From positions 1-28,083 of the forward strand of contig CALVUV010000003.1 of the NCBI GenBank assembly GCA_944363685.1: 28,083 bases of DNA, given 5' to 3'. This stretch comes from an uncultured Bacilli bacterium (GTDB taxonomy: Bacteria; Bacillota_I; Bacilli_A; RF39; UBA660). Made by a program: the position numbers and the translations under genes. The notes beneath the pieces were generated by a model that was not told the origin of the DNA, ran no database searches, and saw only the letters and a program-made list of their open reading frames with translations. Below, piece after piece: positions 7,573 through 14,612 of the stretch (positions are counted from its first letter, which is position 1; every line of letters starts with the position of its first letter).

Positions 7573-8721
7573 ATGGAAATATATAAAACATATAAATTTA
7601 GGTTATATCCAACTGATGAACAAAGAATATTAATTAATAAAACTTTAGGATGTAAAAGATTTGTATATAATTATTATCTTAATTATTTAAAGGATAATAA
7701 TGGTATAAATAGATTTGATTTACATAAAGATTTATCTAAATTAAAAAAAGAAAATGAGTTTTTAAAAGAAGTAGATTCAACTGTATTATGTTCTACTATA
7801 GATGATTTATGTAAAGCTTTTAGTGATTATTATGCTAAAAGAAAAGGTTATCCTAAATTTAAAAATAGATTTAGTAAACATTCTTATAGAACTAGTTGTA
7901 TAAGAAGTAGACATAAAGAAAAAGAATATAGCAATATAGAATTAGATTTATTAACTAGAAATATAAAATTACCAAAACTAGGAAAAGTTAAAATAAGAGG
8001 CTTTAGAAATAAAGATAAAATAGAAGGAAAGATATTAAATGCAACTATATCAAGAGAATCTACAGGTAAATACTATGTAAGTGTAGTTGTAGTAGAAGAT
8101 TTGTTAGTAGAGAAAGTAACACCTACTAGTATAGTAGGAATAGATTTAGGAATAAAAGATTTAGTTATAACAAGTGATGGTATTAAATATGGTAATGATA
8201 AAGTATTAATGAAGTTTGAAAAGAAATTAAAAAGATTACAAAGAAAGTTATCGAGACAAGAAAAGGCAAGTAAAAACTATTTAAAGACAAAAGAAAAGAT
8301 AGCAAGAATATATGCTAAAATTAAAAATTATAGAAAACATTATTTAAACGACATTGCTAATGAAATAGTAGATGAACATGATATTATAGTGACAGAAAGT
8401 CTATTAGTAAAAGATATGTTTAAAGAAAAGAAAAAAGCATTTAATAAAAGTCTATCAGATGCGTGTGTTAGTACATTACGTTCTCTAATAGAATGGAAAT
8501 GTAAAATAAAAGGTAAGTTTTATTACAAGATAAATACCTATTACCCAAGTAGTCAAATATGTAGTTATTGTGGATATAAGAATAGTAAGTTAAAAGATTT
8601 AAGTATAAGAGAATATGATTGTCCAAAATGTGGCTCATATAATGATAGAGATATAAATGCAAGTTTAAACATATTATTAGAAGGATTAAAGTTACACTAT
8701 AATTTAGTTAGCATAGTATAG
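7573..8721 (+). CDS. tnpB: RNA-guided nuclease TnpB (IS200/IS605 OrfB family), copy 1
   Basis: A 382-aa TnpB, a transposon-encoded, omegaRNA-guided DNA nuclease related to Cas12. The N-terminus (KTYKFRLYPTDEQ) is the family helix-turn-helix start. The RuvC active site is complete: D191 in GIDLGIKDL, E275 in VTESLLVKDM and D360 in DRDINAS. A four-Cys zinc finger lies between, C330-x-x-C333 and C350-x-x-C353. The length and catalytic spacing match canonical active TnpB proteins. A second copy in the window (13268-14404) is clearly homologous, with the N-terminal half more diverged than the RuvC half. It starts at ATG after GAGGTG. The 3' block downstream is its likely guide-RNA scaffold. Confidence 0.92.
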   Translation: MEIYKTYKFRLYPTDEQRILINKTLGCKRFVYNYYLNYLKDNNGINRFDLHKDLSKLKKENEFLKEVDSTVLCSTIDDLCKAFSDYYAKRKGYPKFKNRFSKHSYRTSCIRSRHKEKEYSNIELDLLTRNIKLPKLGKVKIRGFRNKDKIEGKILNATISRESTGKYYVSVVVVEDLLVEKVTPTSIVGIDLGIKDLVITSDGIKYGNDKVLMKFEKKLKRLQRKLSRQEKASKNYLKTKEKIARIYAKIKNYRKHYLNDIANEIVDEHDIIVTESLLVKDMFKEKKKAFNKSLSDACVSTLRSLIEWKCKIKGKFYYKINTYYPSSQICSYCGYKNSKLKDLSIREYDCPKCGSYNDRDINASLNILLEGLKLHYNLVSIV

Positions 8722-8761
8722 ATAATGTTTTAGATAAAATAACAAATGAAAGATAAATTAA

Positions 8762-8879
8762 TACGGTAGCGACTATCGGAATTTAAGCCTATGGAGAATA
8801 GAGGATACTCTATCTATGAAGTAGGAATCCTTGGAGGTAACGACAAGGTAAAAACAAACTTGTTTGTTTTATTTGTTCT
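8762..8879 (+). ncRNA. omegaRNA (reRNA) 3' scaffold, copy 1
   Basis: A 118-nt non-coding block downstream of tnpB, identical to the block after the second tnpB except at one base (T8828 versus A14518). It contains several short hairpins: GGTAG/CTATC, AGAG-GATA-CTCT, CCTTG/CAAGG and the palindrome AAAACAAAC/GTTTGTTTT. In this family the guide RNA is made from the 3' end of tnpB and the right end of the element, and the guide itself is the flank just outside. Here the guide would begin at about 8880. The exact 5' end of the RNA is not determinable. Confidence 0.72.
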
Positions 8880-8897
8880 ATAAAAATTAAGTTTGAC

Positions 8898-8926
8898 TTT
8901 CCTAATAGAAGAAAATAATGTATAAT
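8898..8926 (+). promoter_or_regulatory. Putative hisS promoter
   Basis: TATAAT at 8921-8926, with TTTCCT at 8898-8903 at 17-nt spacing; a better-looking TTGACT at 8893 is 22 nt away. It lies between the TnpB element and hisS, so hisS keeps a promoter downstream of the insertion. No T-box sequence (TGGTACCG) is present here. Confidence 0.45.
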
Positions 8927-8951
8927 AACTGATAGAAAGAAAGGGATTAAA

Positions 8952-10265
8952 ATGATAAGTAAACCAAAAGGAACAGTTGATTTAACAGATAAGAGAGCAA
9001 GAGTCTTTAAATATGTAGAAGAAGTTATAGATTCATGTATGGAAAAGTATAATTATAATTATATTAGAACTCCTATATTTGAAGCTAGTCTTTTATTTCA
9101 TAGAGGAATTGGTAATTCAACTGATATTGTTACTAAAGAGACATATGATTTTAAAGATAGAGGGGATAGATCTATTACTTTAAGACCAGAAGGAACTGCA
9201 GGAGTAGTTAGAAGTTATATAGAAAATAAAATGTATGGTACTCATAATTTACCTGTTAAAGTTTATTATAATGGGACAATGTATAGATATGAAAGACCTC
9301 AAAAGGGAAGACTTAGAGAATTAAGTCAATATGGAGTAGAAGTATTGGGTAGTAGTGATCCTATGATGGATGCTGAAGTTATTTCTCTTGCTTACAATAT
9401 TAATAAAATGTTAGGATTAGATGATACTGTAGTACATATTAATAGTTTAGGAGATAAAGAGTCTCGTGATAAATATAGAGAAGCTTTAAAGAGTTATTTT
9501 AAACCTTATTTAGATGATTTATGTGATGATTGTAAGGAAAGGTTTGATAAGAATCCTTTAAGAATTATTGATTGTAAAGTAGATAGTGATAAAGATTACT
9601 TTAAAGATGCTCCTAAAATACTTGATTATCTTAATGAAGAAAGTAAAGAACATTTTGAGAAGGTTTGTGAATACTTGGATATTTTAGAAGTTAAATATGT
9701 AATAGATTCTAAAATAGTAAGAGGACTTGACTATTATAATCATACTGTTTTTGAATTAATGACTACTGATAATAATCTTGCTTTAGGTGGTGGTGGTCGT
9801 TATGATAATTTAGTAAGTACTTTAGATGGCCCTAGTACAGCATGTGTTGGTTTTGCAGTAGGTCTTGATAGATTAGTAGATGAGATAATAGAAAGAGATA
9901 TAGATAATGTAAGAAATGATATAGATGCTTTTATTATGTATGTTAATGAAGATGAAAAGAAAAATGCTATTTATCTTGCTAATCTTCTTAGAATGTCTGG
10001 GTTTGTAATTGAGACTGAATATACTGAGAGAAGTTTAAAGAGTCAGTTTAAAAGAGCAGATTACTTTAATAGTAAATATTTAATACTACTTAATAGTGAT
10101 GATTTAAATGAAGGTTTAATTACTATAAAAAATAATAAAACAAAAGAAGAAGAAAAGATTATGATGGAATATGTTATCTATTACTTTGATGAACATATAA
10201 GTGATGATAATCTACCTGTTGAAGAGTATCATAATCATAGTGAAGGATGTGATTGCGATGAATAA
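8952..10265 (+). CDS. hisS: Histidine--tRNA ligase
   Basis: A 437-aa class II HisRS, which charges tRNA-His in the cytoplasm. The N-terminal KPKGTVDL start and the LRPEGTAGVVR block are typical. Motif 2 is MYRYERPQKGRLRELSQYG. The HisRS-specific RGLDYYNHTVFE begins at R257, a GGGGRYDNLV glycine loop follows, and motif 3 is CVGFAVGLDRL. The C-terminal anticodon-binding domain begins at about residue 330. An unusual tail follows it, HNHSEGCDCDE, with two His and two Cys in ten residues, which may bind metal. The last 8 bp overlap the aspS start, so the two genes form a translationally coupled hisS-aspS operon. The start ATG follows an AAAGGGA site. Confidence 0.95.
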   Translation: MISKPKGTVDLTDKRARVFKYVEEVIDSCMEKYNYNYIRTPIFEASLLFHRGIGNSTDIVTKETYDFKDRGDRSITLRPEGTAGVVRSYIENKMYGTHNLPVKVYYNGTMYRYERPQKGRLRELSQYGVEVLGSSDPMMDAEVISLAYNINKMLGLDDTVVHINSLGDKESRDKYREALKSYFKPYLDDLCDDCKERFDKNPLRIIDCKVDSDKDYFKDAPKILDYLNEESKEHFEKVCEYLDILEVKYVIDSKIVRGLDYYNHTVFELMTTDNNLALGGGGRYDNLVSTLDGPSTACVGFAVGLDRLVDEIIERDIDNVRNDIDAFIMYVNEDEKKNAIYLANLLRMSGFVIETEYTERSLKSQFKRADYFNSKYLILLNSDDLNEGLITIKNNKTKEEEKIMMEYVIYYFDEHISDDNLPVEEYHNHSEGCDCDE

Positions 10266-11571
10266 GATATTTTTTAAAGATTTAGAGAAATATTATGATA
10301 AAGAAATAGAAATTAGTGGTTTTGTTGAGAATATTAGAAATATTAAATGGGTTCAATTTTTAGTACTTAGAGATTCTACTGATAGAGTTCAAGTAACTAT
10401 TGAAAAGAGTGAAGAAAAGAATAAAGAAATGGTAGAATTAGTTAATACCTTAACAGTAGAATCTACTGTTAAAGTAACAGGAACTTTAAAGAAAAATGAA
10501 AATGTTAGATTAAGGGGAATGGAATTTATTCCTACTAAGATAGAAGTAACTAGTGAAAGTGATCCTGAACTTCCAATTAATATTCATGATAAAGATGCTC
10601 AATTATTAGATCAAAGACTTGATTATAGATGGTTGGATTTAAGAAATGAATATAATTTTAATATTTTTAAAATTCAAAGTTATTTAGTTAAAGTTATGAG
10701 AGAGTTTATGTATTCTAAAGATTTTACAGAGATACATACACCTAAGTTAATAGGGGCAGCATCTGAGAGTGGTTCTGAGGTTTTTGAAGTAAAATATTTT
10801 GATCGTAAAGCCTATCTTGCTCAGTCTCCACAATTTTATAAGCAGATGGCTATAGCTAGTGGTTTTGATAGAGTGTTTGAAGTTGCACCTGTATTTCGTG
10901 CTGAAAATTCAAATACTAGTAGACATACTACAGAGTTTACTGGTTTTGATTTAGAATTCGCTTATATTGATTCATACGAAGATGTTATGGATTTTGAAGA
11001 AGAGTTATTAACTTATGCTTTAGATAAAGTTAATGTTAAGTACGGAGATTTAATTAAAGAGTTATATAATAAAGAGTTGATTGTTCCTAAAAATAAATTT
11101 CCAAGAGTAAAGTTAGCAGATCTTTATGATATATTAGAAGAAAAATATGATTATAAAGTAGATGAAGAAGAGAAAAATGATTTGACTACTGAAGGTGAAC
11201 GTTTAGCATATCGTTATGCCATGGAGGAGTTTAATTCTGAGTTTATCTTTGTAACAGATTTTCCTAAAGATAAACGTGCTTTCTATCATATGCGTAAAAA
11301 TGATGTTCCACAAGGATATGATTTAATATATAGAGGAGTAGAAATTACTACAGGGGCACAAAGAGAACACAGATATGATGTCTTAAAGAAACAAGCTTTA
11401 GAAAAGGGACTAGATAAAGATATAGAGTTTTATTTAGAATTCTTTAAATATGGTTGTCCTCCTCATGGTGGTTTTGGTCTTGGTGTAGATAGACTTACTA
11501 TGTTAATATTAGATATTTCTATTAAAGAAGCGATGATGTTATTTAGAGGACCTAATAGATTAAATCCATAA
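10258..11571 (+). CDS. aspS: Aspartate--tRNA ligase, archaeal/short type
   Basis: A 437-aa class IIb AspRS started at the ATG inside the end of hisS (overlap ATGAATAA). An N-terminal OB-fold anticodon-binding domain (about 1-100) precedes the catalytic core: motif 1 near FTEIHTPKLIG, motif 2 FRAENSNTSRHTTEFTGFDLE, motif 3 GFGLGVDRLTMLIL. The order QSPQFYKQM and the motif 2 sequence are AspRS rather than AsnRS features. At 437 residues it lacks the large GAD insertion of the usual bacterial enzyme (about 590 residues), so it belongs to the archaeal-type subgroup. That subgroup is often non-discriminating, charging both tRNA-Asp and tRNA-Asn, which would require GatCAB; none lies in this window. 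Confidence 0.92.
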   Translation: MNKIFFKDLEKYYDKEIEISGFVENIRNIKWVQFLVLRDSTDRVQVTIEKSEEKNKEMVELVNTLTVESTVKVTGTLKKNENVRLRGMEFIPTKIEVTSESDPELPINIHDKDAQLLDQRLDYRWLDLRNEYNFNIFKIQSYLVKVMREFMYSKDFTEIHTPKLIGAASESGSEVFEVKYFDRKAYLAQSPQFYKQMAIASGFDRVFEVAPVFRAENSNTSRHTTEFTGFDLEFAYIDSYEDVMDFEEELLTYALDKVNVKYGDLIKELYNKELIVPKNKFPRVKLADLYDILEEKYDYKVDEEEKNDLTTEGERLAYRYAMEEFNSEFIFVTDFPKDKRAFYHMRKNDVPQGYDLIYRGVEITTGAQREHRYDVLKKQALEKGLDKDIEFYLEFFKYGCPPHGGFGLGVDRLTMLILDISIKEAMMLFRGPNRLNP

Positions 11572-11597
11572 GTATGTAAATTTTACATACTTCTTTT
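11570..11597 (+). terminator. Intrinsic terminator after aspS
   Basis: A 10-bp stem AAGTATGTAA / TTACATACTT with a 3-nt loop, followed by CTTTTAATTT. It starts within the aspS stop codon. Confidence 0.8.
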
Positions 11598-11656
11598 AAT
11601 TTCTTATGGATAATATTTTGAACTTCTTATATACTTTAAGTAAGTAGGTGATACTT

Positions 11657-12466
11657 ATGGAAAAAAGAAAAATGACTCTTATGGTTTTTATATCAATTTT
11701 TACTTTTATTTTGATAGTTGCTATATTGACTTTAATTAGTATTAATTTGCAAAAAGAAGAAGAGAATATTCCTAAAGAAAGGCAAAGTTATGATTTGACA
11801 GAGAAGGAAAGAGAATCTTTAATTACTTTAATATCTAATTATGATAGTTATTTAATAATATATGATGGTACTAAAGAGATAAATGATTTAACAGATTTAG
11901 ATAAAATTAATTTTATAGATAGACTTCCTATAGAAACAAAAAAAGAATTAGGACTTGATTTTAATACAGGTGTTAGTCTTGATAAAATAGAGAATGTTTT
12001 GAAAAAATATTTTGGTAATAACATAACTTTTGAACCAGTAAATTCTACATGTTATTTAGAGGATGGGGATTACTTAATATATGATGAAGAATCTAAAATG
12101 TATAAGGCAGATAATCTAAATCATGCTCATTCTGCATATATTTCTCCTTCTATAATTAATTTCTATGTAAGTGGTAAGAGAATTGTTGATGATGATAGAT
12201 TAGTTTATACAATTACTTTAAAAAAGGCTTTAAGTTATGATTATTCTAATTATTATAGATCATATACTGATTTAGTTAGTAGTAATAATAAAATAGTGAA
12301 TTTATATGAAGAGTATAAAGATTATGATAAAGATGATATTCCTAATCTTTTAGAAGATTATAAGAATAATTTAAATAGTTATACTTATGTTTTTGAAACA
12401 AAAGATAGTATTAATAATAGTTATTTAAAAGAATTTGTTAATGATAGTAATGATAAAAGACTTTAA
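11657..12466 (+). CDS. Membrane-anchored hypothetical protein
   Basis: A 269-aa protein started at the ATG at 11657, preceded by TAGGTGAT; an in-frame GTG at 11648 lies inside that site. The short basic N-terminus (MEKRKMT) leads to one hydrophobic helix (about residues 7-30, MTLMVFISIFTFILIVAILTLI), then an extracytoplasmic domain of about 235 residues rich in Asp, Asn, Tyr and Lys. There is no lipobox and no recognised family; the domain contains YLEDGDYLIYDEES and HAHSAYISPS. It converges on the minus-strand gene ending at 12463, overlapping it by 4 bp and sharing a bidirectional terminator. Function unknown. Confidence 0.7.
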   Translation: MEKRKMTLMVFISIFTFILIVAILTLISINLQKEEENIPKERQSYDLTEKERESLITLISNYDSYLIIYDGTKEINDLTDLDKINFIDRLPIETKKELGLDFNTGVSLDKIENVLKKYFGNNITFEPVNSTCYLEDGDYLIYDEESKMYKADNLNHAHSAYISPSIINFYVSGKRIVDDDRLVYTITLKKALSYDYSNYYRSYTDLVSSNNKIVNLYEEYKDYDKDDIPNLLEDYKNNLNSYTYVFETKDSINNSYLKEFVNDSNDKRL

Positions 12467-12485
12467 TTTTTTGTTAAAGTCTTTT
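12455..12485. terminator. Bidirectional terminator spanning two stop codons
   Basis: A perfect 12-bp stem AAAAGACTTTAA / TTAAAGTCTTTT with a 7-nt loop (12467-12473). T-rich sequence follows on each strand. The stop codons of both convergent genes lie inside the hairpin. Confidence 0.8.
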
Positions 12486-12912
12486 CTTTGTATCCTTCAC
12501 TAAAGTCTTTTGCTTTTTCAAATTTATTTAATGTTTTTAAAAAATTGTCTTTACTGTTATCATCTTTATAATCAAGAAAACTATTTTCATATTCTAATAT
12601 ACTTTGAAAATGGGCAGATATTTGATTAATGTTTTCTAATGTACAATTGTCTATAGTAATTTCAAATCCATTATTTAAATCATTTAGTAAATTTAAACCG
12701 TTATTAATAATAATAATATCTAATGAAGTATTATCTTCTTTTTCTTTTTCTCTCAGAAAAGCATTAAGAGAAAAATAAATACTTCTACTCATTGCTTTTA
12801 AAAATTTAGTTTTTTCTTTCTCTGTTAAATCTCTTTCTTTTGATGTAACTAGTAAATTAAAAATAGTATCCTCATCTTTTGTAATTATATGTTGCATAAT
12901 AATATTAAGCAT
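12463..12912 (-). CDS. Small cytoplasmic hypothetical protein
   Basis: A 149-aa protein with a strong ribosome binding site AAGGAGG before its ATG (minus strand). It is predicted helical and charged (RDLTEKEKTKFLKAMSRSIYFSLNAFL, NINQISAHFQSILEYENSF), with no signal peptide or membrane helix. I do not recognise it. Its promoter shares its -35 bases with the divergent promoter of pseudoknot array C, so the two transcription units face away from the same 6-nt site. Whether the product has anything to do with the RNA array is unknown. Confidence 0.65.
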   Translation of the reverse strand: MLNIIMQHIITKDEDTIFNLLVTSKERDLTEKEKTKFLKAMSRSIYFSLNAFLREKEKEDNTSLDIIIINNGLNLLNDLNNGFEITIDNCTLENINQISAHFQSILEYENSFLDYKDDNSKDNFLKTLNKFEKAKDFSEGYKEKTLTKN

Positions 12913-12933
12913 AGTAGTACCTCCTTTTTAACT

Positions 12934-12983
12934 ATTATACTTAAATTTAGTTACTTTACAAGATGTTTCTTTTGTGGTATATT
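12934..12983. promoter_or_regulatory. Overlapping divergent promoters sharing -35 bases
   Basis: Plus strand, for array C: TTTACA 12955-12960, 17-nt spacer, TATATT 12978-12983 with TGG before it (extended -10). Minus strand, for the 149-aa gene: TTGTAA (complement of 12956-12961), 16-nt spacer, TATAAT (complement of 12934-12939). The two -35 hexamers occupy the same bases, so RNA polymerase can probably occupy only one side at a time. Confidence 0.6.
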
Positions 12984-13050
12984 ATAACTGTATTAAATGA
13001 AAGAAGTTTCATATAATATTAAAGTAAGTAATTTTACTTACATATATGAA

Positions 13051-13146
13051 AATGTTTCTCGCTTCTGGGTGGCTGGCGAGTAATAAATGATCCCAATAGG
13101 CAATGTTTCTCGCTTCTGGGTGGCTGGCGAGTAATAAATGATCCCA
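13051..13146 (+). repeat. Two-unit tandem repeat, array C
   Basis: 45 of 45 bases identical between units at 13051-13095 and 13102-13146; six intervening bases. Each unit is one pseudoknot. Confidence 0.9.
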
Positions 13147-13159
13147 GTGGAAAATGATT

Positions 13160-13192
13160 AGAAAGTTCTATCGATTGGTAGACTTTCTTTTT
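13160..13192 (+). terminator. Terminator of array C
   Basis: Stem AGAAAGT / ACTTTCT with an inner CTA/TAG pairing, followed by TTTTT. It ends the array C transcript before the second TnpB element. Confidence 0.75.
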
Positions 13193-13210
13193 AGATTTAT
13201 AAAAATGAGC

Positions 13211-13240
13211 TTGACGAACAAACTTTTTATATGGTACACT
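13211..13240 (+). promoter_or_regulatory. Promoter of second tnpB element
   Basis: TTGACG 13211-13216, 18-nt spacer, TACACT 13235-13240 with TGG immediately before it. It matches the arrangement upstream of the first tnpB. Confidence 0.6.
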
Positions 13241-13267
13241 TAAGTTACAAGAAAGAGGGTTCGTATT

Positions 13268-14404
13268 ATGGAAATATATAGAGCATATAAATTCAGATTA
13301 TATCCAAATGAAGGACAAAAAATATTAATACATAAAACTTTTGGATGTGCTCGTTTTGTTTATAACTATTATCTAAATTATCAAAAAGAAAATGGAGTAC
13401 AAAAGTCATTTGATTTATGTAAAGATTTAAAAGAATTAGAAAAAGAATATGAATATCTTAAAGAAGTAGATTCATGTGCCTTAAGATGCTCTATATTTGA
13501 TTTAGAAGATGGTTTTAATAATTTCTTTGCAAAAAGAAGTGGATATCCAAATTTTAAGAGTAAGTTTAATAGACAATCTTATAGAACTAACTGTATAAGG
13601 AGTACTTATAAAGGAAAAGAGTATAGTAATATAGAAGTAGATTTATTAACTAGATTTATAAAATTACCTAAACTAGGTAAGGTAAAAATAAAAGGATTTA
13701 GAGATAAAGATAAAATAGAAGGAAAGATAGTAAATGCTACTATTTCAAGAGAGACAACAAATAAGTATTATGTAAGTGTATTAGTAGAAGAAGATATCTT
13801 AATAGAGAAAGTAACACCTACTACAATAGTAGGAATAGATTTAGGAATAAAAGATTTAGTAGTAACAAGTGATGGCATAAAGTATGGTAATCTGAAAGTA
13901 TTAATGAAATATGAAAAGAGATTAAAAAGATTACAAAAGAAGTTATCAAGACAAGTTAAAGGAAGTAAGAACTATTTAAAGACAAAAGAAAAGATAGCAA
14001 GAGTACATGCAAAGATAAAGAATTATAGAAAACATTATTTAAATGATATAGCGAATGAAATAGTTAATGAACATGACATTATAGTAACAGAGAGTTTATT
14101 AGTAAAAGATATGTTTAAAGATAAGAAAAAAGTATTTAATAAAAGTCTATCAGATGCAAGTTTAAGTAAATTATGTTCTCTAATAGAATGGAAAAGTAAG
14201 ATAAAAGGAAAGTTTTATTATAAGATAAATACTTATTACCCGAGTAGTCAGATATGTTCAACCTGTGGTTATAAAAATGAAAAGTTAAAAGATTTAAATA
14301 TAAGAGAGTATGACTGTCCAGAATGTGGATCACATAATGATAGAGATATAAATGCAAGTTTAAACATATTATTTGAAGGATTGAAGTTACACTACCAAAG
14401 TTAA
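13268..14404 (+). CDS. tnpB: RNA-guided nuclease TnpB (IS200/IS605 OrfB family), copy 2
   Basis: A 378-aa paralogue of the first TnpB. The RuvC triad is intact at the same residue numbers: D191 (GIDLGIKDL), E275 (VTESLLVKDM) and D360 (DRDINAS). The zinc finger is CSTCGYKN...CPECG. The two proteins differ at many positions in the first 120 residues but are nearly the same around the RuvC motifs, so these are diverged relatives rather than a fresh duplication. The C-terminus is shorter by four residues. The start ATG is preceded by AAGAGGGTTCGTATT. A domesticated, nuclease-dead regulator is unlikely because all three acidic residues remain. Confidence 0.92.
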   Translation: MEIYRAYKFRLYPNEGQKILIHKTFGCARFVYNYYLNYQKENGVQKSFDLCKDLKELEKEYEYLKEVDSCALRCSIFDLEDGFNNFFAKRSGYPNFKSKFNRQSYRTNCIRSTYKGKEYSNIEVDLLTRFIKLPKLGKVKIKGFRDKDKIEGKIVNATISRETTNKYYVSVLVEEDILIEKVTPTTIVGIDLGIKDLVVTSDGIKYGNLKVLMKYEKRLKRLQKKLSRQVKGSKNYLKTKEKIARVHAKIKNYRKHYLNDIANEIVNEHDIIVTESLLVKDMFKDKKKVFNKSLSDASLSKLCSLIEWKSKIKGKFYYKINTYYPSSQICSTCGYKNEKLKDLNIREYDCPECGSHNDRDINASLNILFEGLKLHYQS

Positions 14405-14451
14405 ATAATGTTTGATATAATGAAAAAGAACAAAGATAAATAATACTCAAG

Positions 14452-14569
14452 TACGGTAGCGACTATCGGAATTTAAGCCTATGGAGAATAGAGGATACTC
14501 TATCTATGAAGTAGGAAACCTTGGAGGTAACGACAAGGTAAAAACAAACTTGTTTGTTTTATTTGTTCT
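14452..14569 (+). ncRNA. omegaRNA (reRNA) 3' scaffold, copy 2
   Basis: A 118-nt block identical to 8762-8879 at 117 positions, with the same set of short hairpins and terminal palindrome. The guide would be the flank starting at about 14570, which differs completely from that of copy 1, as expected for elements at different sites. Confidence 0.72.
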
Positions 14570-14612
14570 TGTTGTGTTAAACTAATAAATGTAATTGTTA
14601 GGAGGTGTTTTC

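Larger units (their letters stand above)
7500..8879 (+). mobile_element. TnpB-only IS200/IS605-type element, copy 1
   Basis: The unit comprises a promoter, a tnpB gene (7573-8721) and a conserved 3' non-coding block (8762-8879). There is no tnpA (Y1 transposase), so movement would need one in trans. The right boundary at 8879 is where identity with copy 2 stops, just after a palindrome AAAACAAACTTGTTTGTTTT (8851-8870) of the kind found subterminally in this family. The left boundary is approximate: resemblance to copy 2 is visible only from about the TTGAC at 7508. The element separates a structured leader-like region from hisS. Confidence 0.7.
12989..13192 (+). ncRNA. Tandem-pseudoknot RNA array C (orphan type III antitoxin-like)
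   Basis: Transcript predicted from about 12989 to a terminator at 13160-13192. Leader hairpins: ATGAAA-GAAG-TTTCAT, then GTAAGT-AATTTT-ACTTAC. Two 45-nt units, identical to each other (13051-13095 and 13102-13146, period 51), each form an H-type pseudoknot: CTCGC pairs with GCGAG, and CTGGG inside that loop pairs with the downstream CCCA(G). Arrays A and B have the same topology with GTAGA:TCTAC instead, so three base pairs have changed on both sides. No toxin gene follows; the next gene is tnpB copy 2, then dnaG. By analogy with array A this looks like a type III antitoxin RNA without its toxin. Confidence 0.65.
13205..14569 (+). mobile_element. TnpB-only IS200/IS605-type element, copy 2
   Basis: Same organisation as copy 1: promoter, tnpB (13268-14404), and the 118-nt 3' block (14452-14569) ending after the AAAACAAAC/GTTTGTTTT palindrome. 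The right end is set by loss of identity with copy 1 after 14569. The left end is approximate, between the array C terminator and 13211. It lies between array C and dnaG in the same orientation as dnaG. There is no tnpA. Confidence 0.7.

Noticed and set aside
7573..14404. TnpB copies as nuclease-dead regulators (TldR-like)
   Set aside because: D191, E275 and D360 are all present in both proteins.
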